A stretch of DNA of 12,950 nt from Rickettsiales bacterium (GTDB lineage: Bacteria; Pseudomonadota; Alphaproteobacteria; Rickettsiales; Deianiraeaceae), in NCBI GenBank assembly GCA_947378695.1, contig CANCKZ010000006.1, positions 1 to 12,950 of the forward strand, written 5' to 3'. The first letter of the stretch is position 1. Every line of letters starts with the position of its first letter. Below are positions 8,064-12,950 of the stretch, in pieces. The position numbers were made by a program, and so were the translations under genes. The notes under the pieces were generated by a model. It made no database searches and was not told the DNA's origin. It worked only from the letters and a program-made list of their open reading frames with translations.

Positions 8064-8959
8064 TGGAGGAAAATTTTAGCCATCAGGAGTTCCTGCCCTT
8101 CACTTTGCGAGATCTATCACACAAGAAAAACATTGTGTTTATTTCGCAAAGTCACTCTTTTTTGGAGGAACTCTCCCATAATTTAGCCTTCATTGGCGTG
8201 GATTCTTTGCTTCTTTCGCCAAGGTTTTCGTTTTTCACGAATCACGAAGGGTTAAACGACTTTACATTTTTGAAGAACTATGTGAAATCGTTTGAAAACC
8301 AAGCAAAAGTTACGCTTGTGCACGCATCTTTGTTGTTTTTCCCACTGCCGGAACCAGACTCTTTTTCACGCATAAACCTTGAAAAGGGGCAAAATATTGC
8401 AATAACTGAAATTGCGAAAGGTCTTGTTTCAATGGGATACTCCTCAACTTCAACGGTCTATAACCCTGCCGAATTTGCGATGCGTGGCTATATTCTTGAT
8501 TTTGCCACAACAAGCGAGGCAATTCGCATTGAATTTTCGGGCAATAAAATTGAGGAAATCAAAATTTTTGACTGCGAAACGCAAAAATCCATCGAAACAA
8601 TCAAAAGCGTGGAAATTTTTCCAAATAAGTTAATCCAAAACATTGATATATCCAAGTTCAAAGCACGATACAAAATTCAATTTCAAGAAGAAAACGCCCA
8701 GCTTTTCCACGCAATGGAACACCACCCTGAATCGTGTGATATCAACAAGTATTCGAAAATTATTGGTCAAACAATGAACATTCTTGATGTTATTTCCGGC
8801 GAAATATATACGCATAATTTTACGGTGGAAACTCTTGTGCAAACAACCAACAAGGAATTTGAAATGTATTCAAAGAATAGCCAAATTAACCCAGATTCCC
8901 TCTATTTCACAAATCCGACCCAGCTTTTACAAAATGCAAAGGTTTTTGCTTGTGTTTAG
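8063..8959 (+). CDS. mfd: truncated Mfd: UvrB-like N-terminal module only
   Basis: Mfd is the transcription-repair coupling factor. It removes stalled RNA polymerase and recruits UvrA through its N-terminal UvrB-homology domains. This 298-residue product matches only that N-terminal part. Residues about 10-95 resemble the inactive ATPase-like domain 1a. The signature YNPAEFAMRGYILDF (133-147), followed by IRIEFSGNKIEEIKIFDCETQKSIETIKSVEIFP, is the UvrA-binding domain 2. The segment from about 195 is a poorly conserved return to domain 1b. The RNA polymerase interaction domain and the whole RecG-like translocase (about 850 residues) are absent, and no Mfd-like sequence follows in any frame. 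Its TAATG start overlaps the ileS stop. Its TAG overlaps the stop of a convergent gene. It could be a remnant left by a rearrangement or a retained free UvrA-binding protein. The frame is intact. Confidence 0.78.
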   Translation: MEENFSHQEFLPFTLRDLSHKKNIVFISQSHSFLEELSHNLAFIGVDSLLLSPRFSFFTNHEGLNDFTFLKNYVKSFENQAKVTLVHASLLFFPLPEPDSFSRINLEKGQNIAITEIAKGLVSMGYSSTSTVYNPAEFAMRGYILDFATTSEAIRIEFSGNKIEEIKIFDCETQKSIETIKSVEIFPNKLIQNIDISKFKARYKIQFQEENAQLFHAMEHHPESCDINKYSKIIGQTMNILDVISGEIYTHNFTVETLVQTTNKEFEMYSKNSQINPDSLYFTNPTQLLQNAKVFACV

Positions 8960-9303
8960 GTTTTGCCGTGATATTTGTCCTTCAAATAAAGAACCCAGCC
9001 GGCAAGAAGAACTGCATTATTTACCACAACTTTGATAGTCTCTGACATTTTTACAAGGTTTATCTTCTTAATAACTTCAATTTGGTCTGCAAACATTGTT
9101 GCAACAAGGTATATCCCCAAATACGATGAAGCAAGAATTATTAGAATTACCGCCGCACACGATACCGTTGTAACGATCCACGGTGCGTTGTATGCTGCTG
9201 ATATTATTACTGCGGATTTGAGATCATTTGAACTGACATCGTTGAGTTTTGTTTTTGGAACTGCTTTACTGCGTAATGCTTTGAAATCGTTTAATTTGCT
9301 CAT
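8956..9303 (-). CDS. small membrane protein of unknown function
   Basis: The 115-residue product has a polar, Lys-rich N-terminus (about 1-30). A long hydrophobic segment (about 41-72, PWIVTTVSCAAVILIILASS and onward) follows, then a charged linker and a second shorter hydrophobic stretch (about 89-107, VVVNNAVLLAGWVLYL). The best reading is a two-pass inner-membrane protein. No enzyme or transporter motif is visible. The start overlaps the stop of the upstream metallopeptidase gene as ATGA, so the two are probably translated together and work together. The stop (TAA on the minus strand) overlaps the TAG of the truncated mfd on the other strand. The family is not recognised. It might be a target, anchor or partner of the protease, which is an inference from the coupling alone. 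Confidence 0.72.
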   Translation of the reverse strand: MSKLNDFKALRSKAVPKTKLNDVSSNDLKSAVIISAAYNAPWIVTTVSCAAVILIILASSYLGIYLVATMFADQIEVIKKINLVKMSETIKVVVNNAVLLAGWVLYLKDKYHGKT

Positions 9304-9677
9304 AATTTTCCCATAGTTTTAATATCCCCATCAATTAGTGCGTCAGCAAATTGACTTGCCCTCACTTCAAGGTCGCTGCGTGGAGTGTCAATTTCATAAA
9401 ATAGTGGTTCAAGTTTAATTTGGTCGTAGTCAAAAATCCAATGTGCCATTTCGTGTGCAATAATGCGTAGTCTATCCAAAATGTGTGTTGCATGAAATGT
9501 GTTGTATAGAATGGAAAATTTGTTATCAATGAATGCAATTGCTCCACGAACTTTGCTTTTATCGTCAAATACTCCACTCACTTCAATTCCAAGCATGTTT
9601 GCAACCTGCACAACATCAAGGTTGCTACGATACAGTGCTATAAACGCTTTCTTGCGTGATTCAACCGTGTTATACAT
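9300..9677 (-). CDS. ImmA/IrrE-family zinc metallopeptidase
   Basis: This family consists of gluzincin-like proteases that usually cleave a DNA-binding repressor, such as ImmR in ICEBs1 or DdrO in Deinococcus. The zinc site is clear: HEMAH (residues 75-79 from the ATG), with a third ligand Glu104 in LEVRASQFADALI, which matches the family E-x-x-A-x-x-F-A block. The N-terminal region VVQVANMLGIEVSGVFDD is the usual lead-in strand. The ATG at 9677 is chosen because a good -35 (TTGACA) lies at 9735-9740, which would itself be the alternative TTG start giving 146 residues. AGGAG sits about 20 bases upstream of the ATG, rather far. No helix-turn-helix repressor gene is adjacent, although one normally pairs with ImmA. 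A small membrane protein gene overlaps its stop instead. Confidence 0.85.
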   Translation of the reverse strand: MYNTVESRKKAFIALYRSNLDVVQVANMLGIEVSGVFDDKSKVRGAIAFIDNKFSILYNTFHATHILDRLRIIAHEMAHWIFDYDQIKLEPLFYEIDTPRSDLEVRASQFADALIDGDIKTMGKL

Positions 9678-9711
9678 AAATATGTTAAGAAACTGATCTC
9701 CTAAAAAGTGA

Positions 9712-9740
9712 TTTTTATCTTCGTAAATGCGAAATGTCAA
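9712..9740 (-). promoter_or_regulatory. possible promoter of the metallopeptidase/membrane-protein pair
   Basis: On the minus strand a perfect -35 hexamer TTGACA (9740-9735) is followed after 17 bases by TAAAAA (9717-9712), a 4/6 match to TATAAT. Transcription would begin near 9705, giving a leader of about 28 bases before the ATG at 9677. If correct, this rules out the upstream TTG start of the protease. Confidence 0.35.
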
Positions 9741-9761
9741 AAGTCAATTGTTTTATGGGAA

Positions 9762-9789
9762 TGTGTTGAAGCAAACTTTTGCTTCCACA
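9762..9789. repeat. strong hairpin-forming inverted repeat
   Basis: GAAGCAAA (9768-9775) and TTTGCTTC (9778-9785) are perfect 8-base arms around a CT loop. TGTG (9762-9765) and CACA (9786-9789) extend the stem across a small TT bulge. It lies just upstream of the metallopeptidase promoter, so it could be an operator. No T-tract follows, so it does not look like a terminator. Confidence 0.65.
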
Positions 9790-9803
9790 ATCCACACTCA
9801 CTA

Positions 9804-9817
9804 TATTATATATAATA
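9804..9817. repeat. 14-base perfect palindrome with -10-like hexamers on both strands
   Basis: TATTATATATAATA is perfectly self-complementary. It contains TATAAT on the plus strand (9811-9816) and, by symmetry, on the minus strand (9810-9805). No acceptable -35 sits at 16-18 bases on either side, so a divergent promoter is possible but unproven. Confidence 0.5.
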
Positions 9818-9883
9818 AACTTTTTTCCACTCTCAAAAAACTGAAAAACCCCACTTTTTTTATTTTTCCCACCAAAAAAACCG

Positions 9884-9900
9884 CAAAAACCCCGTTTTTG
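9884..9900. repeat. short inverted repeat, possible minus-strand terminator-like hairpin
   Basis: CAAAAAC (9884-9890) and GTTTTTG (9894-9900) flank a CCC loop. Read on the minus strand, the hairpin is followed by CGG and seven Ts (9880-9874). This resembles a weak Rho-independent terminator, but the stem is AT-rich and no minus-strand gene ends upstream of it. Confidence 0.35.
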
Positions 9901-9921
9901 TTATAGCACACTATAACAAAA
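9896..9921. repeat. 26-base inverted-repeat element, copy 1 (perfect)
   Basis: The arms TTTTGTTATAG (9896-9906) and CTATAACAAAA (9911-9921) are perfect 11-base inverted repeats with a CACA spacer. The size and symmetry fit a dimeric regulator operator or a tyrosine-recombinase core site. The left arm recurs exactly at 10011-10021. Confidence 0.6.
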
Positions 9922-10010
9922 GTGATTATCGTGATTTTCGTCAAAATGAAGAAGTCAATTCCCACAAGGGTTTTTTCGATTTTGGAAAAAATATTTTTTT
10001 TCTTTTTTAT

Positions 10011-10036
10011 TTTTGTTATAGTGTACTAGTACAGTG
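10011..10036. repeat. 26-base element, copy 2 (degenerate right arm) with overlapping palindrome
   Basis: The left arm TTTTGTTATAG is identical to copy 1. The spacer is TGTA, and the right arm CTAGTACAGTG keeps 6 of 11 positions. The perfect 12-base palindrome TGTACTAGTACA (10022-10033) overlaps it. GTGTA (10021-10025) is also mirrored by TACAC (10038-10042). The two copies are 115 bases apart. Confidence 0.5.
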
Positions 10037-10081
10037 ATACACCGAGGCAAAAAAGTGGGCAAAAACGGCAAGAATAAGTTC

Positions 10082-10119
10082 TTGACAATTAAAATCAATC
10101 AGCAAAAAAATTGACAATT
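10082..10119 (+). promoter_or_regulatory. tandem TTGACAATT repeats upstream of thiS
   Basis: The nonamer TTGACAATT occurs at 10082-10090 and 10111-10119, a 29-base period. TTGACA is a perfect -35 hexamer, but no TATAAT-like box sits 16-18 bases downstream of either copy. The best candidate for the first copy is the weak AAAAAT at 10106-10111. The repeats may be promoter parts or an operator for the thiS operon. Confidence 0.3.
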
Positions 10120-10132
10120 GATATTGTGGGTA

Positions 10133-10330
10133 ATGAAGGTTATTCTGAACGGTGTTGAAGTTGAAACCAACTGTGTGAACATTTTGGAGCTTCTTCAAGA
10201 AAATGGCATTCACGAAAGTAAGGTCGCAGTTGAAGTGAATGAAGCAATTGTTCCAAAGTCTCAACTTGGACTATTCACAATAACAGAAAATTCAAAAATA
10301 GAAATTATTACATTTGTCGGTGGCGGGTAA
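10133..10330 (+). CDS. thiS: ThiS sulfur-carrier protein (thiamin thiazole synthesis)
   Basis: ThiS is a ubiquitin-fold protein of about 65 residues. Its C-terminal Gly-Gly is adenylated by ThiF and converted to a thiocarboxylate, which supplies sulfur to ThiG for the thiazole ring. This 65-residue product has the expected MKVILNG-type first strand, the NILELLQENGI helix, VAVEVNEAIVPKSQ, and the C-terminal sequence IITFVGGG carrying the required Gly-Gly. The ATG at 10133 gives the family-standard length. An in-frame TTG at 10118 would add five unneeded residues. The next gene starts inside its last codons. ThiG, ThiF and ThiO, its usual neighbours, are absent from the window, so either they lie elsewhere or this protein serves another sulfur-transfer pathway. 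Confidence 0.88.
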   Translation: MKVILNGVEVETNCVNILELLQENGIHESKVAVEVNEAIVPKSQLGLFTITENSKIEIITFVGGG

Positions 10331-11204
10331 AAAATATTTGATAATATCAGGGGTAATTGTCGCAATTGGTGCAATATATTTCAGCATTGGAACAAAAAAT
10401 TACGATGCACAGAAAGATTTCGAAGCACAAAAGCAATCTGCTGTAATTAAAACTGGTGAAAAAATTACGCTTCTTGTGAAGAATTCTACATCGCAAGAAA
10501 TGCCAAAAGTTGTGGAGCTTTTCGGCGAAATTGACCAGCACGCAATAACAGTAACTGCTTCAATGCCATCAATTGTGAAGTCCATTCGAAACGAGGGCGA
10601 TCGCCTTCAAAAAAACCAACCGGTAGTTCGCTTCATAAACGATGTCACAACCCCTATTCCATTTGATGGCAAAATCTCCAACACCTTTGTGAAATCTGGG
10701 CAAAATGTTAACATTGGCGACCCTCTCTTCATCGCAATCCCAATCTCCGCAAAAACGACGGATGTCAACATTGAAATGCCAATTGCCTACATTCCCTCAA
10801 TTTCAAAAGGTATGAATGTTCAAGTTTCGCACGAAAACGAGACATTCCTTGGCACAATTCAATACATAAGCCAATACTCCAAACAGGAATCTGGCTGGGC
10901 AAAGGTAACGGTTTCAACTCCTCGAAATTCCCTTGCACACAACACGGTTGTTAAGGTGAATATTGAACTTTCAACGCACTTCACTCACTTTGTTCCAAAA
11001 ACGGCGATATTCCTTAAAGACGGCAAAACATTTGTGAAAATCCTCAGCGACCAAAACCTTGTTGAAAGCACAAGTGTTGAGGTTATTCAAGAAACGCAGG
11101 ACGGCTTCTTCATAGCAGGGTTGCCCGATTCCTCCCGCATAATAACAAACAATCCGTCATATGCAAACGATGGCAAAACCTACGAATTCACACTTATCAA
11201 TTAA
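10320..11204 (+). CDS. membrane-anchored periplasmic adaptor (HlyD/RND type) lacking the helical hairpin
   Basis: Adaptors of this family link inner-membrane pumps to outer-membrane channels. The 294-residue product has an N-terminal membrane segment (YLIISGVIVAIGAIYFSIG, about residues 6-24). The first lipoyl half follows (TASMPSIVKSIRNEGDRLQK, 79-98, then QPVVRFIN). The second half comes almost immediately (TPIPFDGKISNTFVKSGQNV, 111-130, then GDPLFIAIP). A beta-barrel domain (about 148-220) and a membrane-proximal domain (PKTAIFLKDGKTFVKIL onward) complete it. The alpha-helical hairpin that normally joins the lipoyl halves and touches TolC is missing. The start is uncertain. GTG at 10320 overlaps thiS by 11 bases, TTG at 10314 adds two residues, and TTG at 10338 would shorten the membrane segment. 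ddl follows after 4 bases. No pump gene is adjacent, so the partner is unknown. Confidence 0.8.
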   Translation: MAGKKYLIISGVIVAIGAIYFSIGTKNYDAQKDFEAQKQSAVIKTGEKITLLVKNSTSQEMPKVVELFGEIDQHAITVTASMPSIVKSIRNEGDRLQKNQPVVRFINDVTTPIPFDGKISNTFVKSGQNVNIGDPLFIAIPISAKTTDVNIEMPIAYIPSISKGMNVQVSHENETFLGTIQYISQYSKQESGWAKVTVSTPRNSLAHNTVVKVNIELSTHFTHFVPKTAIFLKDGKTFVKILSDQNLVESTSVEVIQETQDGFFIAGLPDSSRIITNNPSYANDGKTYEFTLIN

Positions 11205-11208
11205 CCAA

Positions 11209-12135
11209 ATGAACAATTTGCAAAACCTTAAAGTTGGTATTGTTTTCCAAGAAAACACTGCCGAAGCAAAAATTGCACAGGCAACCAAAAACGGAATTGT
11301 TCAGGCGGTTCAAGAACTTGGTCTGAATTTCTGCGAAATCCCTTTCACGCACAACTTTGTTGAGGACATTAAAACCCAAAATGTTGAAATCATTTTCAAC
11401 GCAATGCACGGAAAATATGGCGAAGATGGTTACATTCAAACAATTCTTAACGCACTCAAAATTCCTTATACGCATTCGGGCGTAATGGCATCGCAAATTG
11501 GTATGAACAAGGTTCTAACGAATACATACGCAAAAGCCTGCGGAATTGCAACAAATGAAAATCAGTCAATTTTGAAGGAGGAAATTCTTGCTGGCAATTA
11601 TGAAATATCCACAAAATCTGTAATTAAACCCGTATGCGGAGGCTCTTCCGTTGCAACATTCGTTCTTGAAAAAGGCGAAAAATTAACGCAATCACAACTT
11701 CAAGAAGTGCAAGATTTCCACGATGGAAACCTTTTCACAATTGAACATTTCTTTTCTGGCAAGGAAATTGCCGTTGGAATTTTGAACGATCAAGTTATTG
11801 GCACTTGCAAGATTATCCCTGCGGAAGAATTTTATTCCTATAACGCAAAATATAACAGCAAGGCAACAATTTACGAAGCCCCAGCGGAAATTTCTGAAAC
11901 CATGCGTGAAAAACTTCACACAGATGCCCTTAAAATTTACAAGGCAATCGGTGCAAGTTCAATTGCAAGGGTAGATTTCATCGCAACTGAAAACGAATAC
12001 CGTTTTCTTGAAATAAACACACACCCCGGAATGACAGCAACATCGCTAATTCCAAAAATTGGTGCTTGCGTTGGAATTTCTTACGCAAAAATTGTGGAAA
12101 CCCTGCTTCAAAATGCAAGGTTTGAGGAAATCTAG
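11209..12135 (+). CDS. ddl: D-alanine--D-alanine ligase
   Basis: Ddl is an ATP-grasp enzyme that joins two D-alanines for the peptidoglycan precursor UDP-MurNAc-pentapeptide. The 308-residue length is normal. The N-terminal domain has GIVFQENTAEAKIA with Glu19 at the position of the catalytic Glu15 of DdlB. AMHGKYGEDGYIQ (65-77) is the conserved HG-x-x-GEDG block. The ATP-grasp domain has IKPVCGGSSVA with Ser146, YSYNAKY with Tyr215, and the magnesium ligands Asp256 (ARVDFI), Glu268 and Asn270 (LEINTHPGMTATSL). The usual EGSS is GGSS here, a small deviation. The ATG at 11209 is preferred over the in-frame ATG at 11161, which would lie 44 bases inside the adaptor gene and add 16 unrelated residues. 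Retention of ddl implies a peptidoglycan-making cell. The gene runs tail to tail into ribB with only a 10-base gap. Confidence 0.95.
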   Translation: MNNLQNLKVGIVFQENTAEAKIAQATKNGIVQAVQELGLNFCEIPFTHNFVEDIKTQNVEIIFNAMHGKYGEDGYIQTILNALKIPYTHSGVMASQIGMNKVLTNTYAKACGIATNENQSILKEEILAGNYEISTKSVIKPVCGGSSVATFVLEKGEKLTQSQLQEVQDFHDGNLFTIEHFFSGKEIAVGILNDQVIGTCKIIPAEEFYSYNAKYNSKATIYEAPAEISETMREKLHTDALKIYKAIGASSIARVDFIATENEYRFLEINTHPGMTATSLIPKIGACVGISYAKIVETLLQNARFEEI

Positions 12136-12145
12136 ATTGCCCCTT

Positions 12146-12950
12146 CTAAATTACCCTAAATTCCACAATTTCCACGCCAAAGCCTTCAATTGCAACGGGA
12201 TTTTGCTTATTACGACCAATAACCACAACTTTATCAACGCCAAGGTTTTTCACAATGCTAATTCCAATTCCATATTGGCGAATCTCCCCGCTTGAATGTT
12301 TTTGATCGCTATTAATTAAAACTAAAATGCCAGAATTTTCCGTAAGAAATTCCATCGCATTGTTAATGTTTGAAGAAAAAACATCTTCCATATAATTCAT
12401 TGCGTGAAAGCGAACATTCACAGGCTTGCTTTCGTCAATTTTCCCAAATGTTATTGCATAGTGTTGTTTGTTGTTAATTGTGTCTTGGTAGGTCGTTATT
12501 GTTGAATTTGGAATATTAAAGTTTTTTGCTTCCACTTTCACAACAATGTTTTCTTTCTTTGAACGATACTCGATTAGGTCCTTGATAAGCCCAATTTTTA
12601 AATTATGTTTTTTTGCAAAAATTTTAATATCCTCCATTCTTGACATCTCCCCATCTTCATTGATGATTTCACAAATTACCGAAGAAGGGTGAAGCCCCGC
12701 CAAAATGGATATATCCACGGAAGCCTCTGTGTGCCCTGCTCTAACCAGAACTCCGCCATCTTTTGCGATGAGTGGAAAAATATGCCCTGGCGTAACGATA
12801 TCCTCCCTTTCTCCGGAAATTGCGGTTAAGATGGTTTTTGACCTATCCGATGCCGAAATTCCGGTAGTTACGCCATCTTTTGCTTCAATTGAGGTTGTGA
12901 ATGCTGTTTCGAACTTTGTTCCGTTTGTTTTGGACATAAGGTTAAGCCCC
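12146..12950 (-). CDS. ribB: 3,4-dihydroxy-2-butanone-4-phosphate synthase with degenerate RibA-like domain (RibBX type), 5' end off the window
   Basis: DHBP synthase converts ribulose 5-phosphate to the four-carbon unit of riboflavin. Visible motifs are FETAFTTSIEAKDGVTTGISASDRS, PGHIFPL, GGVLVRAGHTEASVD with the metal-binding His, and VICEIINEDG. An ATG at 12937 exists, but the frame stays open upstream and reads GLN-L-M. This matches the GLPLM-type segment inside RibB, so the true start and the acidic DDEDRENEGD active-site region lie beyond base 12950. After about residue 135 a GTP cyclohydrolase II-like domain follows (VRFHAMNYMEDVFSS, then EIRQYGIGISIVKNLGV and EGFGVEIVE). The three zinc-binding cysteines are gone and the middle is shortened, so this half should lack cyclohydrolase activity. 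This form is known as RibBX. It is convergent with ddl, with no clear terminator between them. Confidence 0.93.
   Translation of the reverse strand, partial: GLNLMSKTNGTKFETAFTTSIEAKDGVTTGISASDRSKTILTAISGEREDIVTPGHIFPLIAKDGGVLVRAGHTEASVDISILAGLHPSSVICEIINEDGEMSRMEDIKIFAKKHNLKIGLIKDLIEYRSKKENIVVKVEAKNFNIPNSTITTYQDTINNKQHYAITFGKIDESKPVNVRFHAMNYMEDVFSSNINNAMEFLTENSGILVLINSDQKHSSGEIRQYGIGISIVKNLGVDKVVVIGRNKQNPVAIEGFGVEIVEFRVI

Larger units (their letters stand above)
9678..10132. other. AT-rich gene-free interval full of palindromes
   Basis: About 450 bases separate the divergent metallopeptidase and thiS genes, by far the longest gap here. I see no convincing coding frame, tRNA or thiamin (TPP) riboswitch in it. 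It contains runs of A and T up to eight long, several perfect palindromes, a 26-base inverted-repeat element present twice, and short direct repeats such as AAGTCAATT (9741-9749 and 9952-9960). It must hold the promoters of both flanking operons. It may also contain operator sites or the remains of a mobile element. Confidence 0.6.

Noticed and set aside
9032..9316. Plus-strand 94-codon frame opposite the small membrane protein
   Set aside because: It is the complement of the better-supported minus-strand gene, which has the ATGA coupling. The plus frame has no family resemblance.
9300..9740. Metallopeptidase starting at TTG 9740
   Set aside because: The TTG is part of a perfect TTGACA -35 hexamer, and the added 21 residues lie before the usual family start. 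It cannot be fully excluded, since the ATG at 9677 also lacks an ideal ribosome-binding site.
9896..9921. dif / XerCD recombination site
   Set aside because: The arm size (11 bases) is right, but the spacer is 4 rather than 6-8 bases and the arms do not resemble the conserved dif arms.
9961..9976. Rho-independent terminator CCC-ACAA-GGG followed by Ts
   Set aside because: The stem is only three base pairs and no gene ends just upstream on the plus strand.
10040..10132. TPP riboswitch upstream of thiS
   Set aside because: The conserved CUGAGA box and the paired arms of a THI element are not visible in the leader.
10118..10330. thiS starting at TTG 10118
   Set aside because: It adds only five residues (starting with a TTG codon) to a protein that is already full length from the ATG at 10133.
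11161..12135. ddl starting at ATG 11161
   Set aside because: It would overlap the adaptor gene by 44 bases and add 16 residues unrelated to Ddl. The ATG at 11209 fits the family start and follows the adaptor stop by 4 bases.

Overview
This is a compact, AT-rich, bacterial chromosomal segment. The best guess for the source is an alphaproteobacterium with a small genome, possibly host-associated. The reasons are: an IleS of the long class shared with Rickettsiales; a RibB fused to a degenerate RibA-like tail, a form common in Proteobacteria; visibly low GC; TGA used as a normal stop; and genes packed with 1-4 base overlaps. This placement is inference from remembered family resemblance, not from a tree.

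Left block (1-8959, plus strand): a weak promoter, then ilvB (acetolactate synthase large subunit), an unrecognised secreted protein, fabF (3-oxoacyl-ACP synthase II), a free-standing GNAT acetyltransferase, ileS, and a truncated mfd. The junctions are ATGA, a 23-base gap, TAATG, ATGA and TAATG. The group therefore looks like one translationally coupled transcript, although its products belong to unrelated pathways.

The centre of interest is ileS. Its 1197-residue product keeps the class I catalytic motifs (HYGH, KLSKR) and the CP1 editing-pocket motif. Two different GNAT acetyltransferase domains, one YjcF/ElaA-like and one RimJ/RimL-like, are inserted in frame within the CP1 editing region. 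A third insertion of about 55-70 residues, which I do not recognise, lies just before the DCWFESGS motif. The protein also ends right after the first part of the anticodon-binding helical domain, so the usual C-terminal extension is missing. The gene after it encodes only the UvrB-like N-terminal module of Mfd (298 of about 1150 residues).

Middle (8956-10132): on the minus strand there is a two-gene unit, an ImmA/IrrE-type zinc metallopeptidase followed by a small membrane protein. It converges on mfd with overlapping stop codons. Upstream lies about 450 bases of gene-free, very AT-rich DNA with several perfect palindromes, a 26-base inverted-repeat element present twice (once degenerate), and short direct repeats. 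It could be an operator/promoter region or the scar of a mobile element.

Right block (10133-12950): a tight plus-strand run of thiS (sulfur carrier for thiamin), a membrane-anchored periplasmic adaptor (HlyD/RND type) that lacks the alpha-helical hairpin, and ddl (D-Ala-D-Ala ligase). This run meets the minus-strand ribB (RibBX type) tail to tail. The 5' end of ribB lies beyond the right edge of the window. No rRNA, tRNA, CRISPR array or complete insertion sequence was seen.
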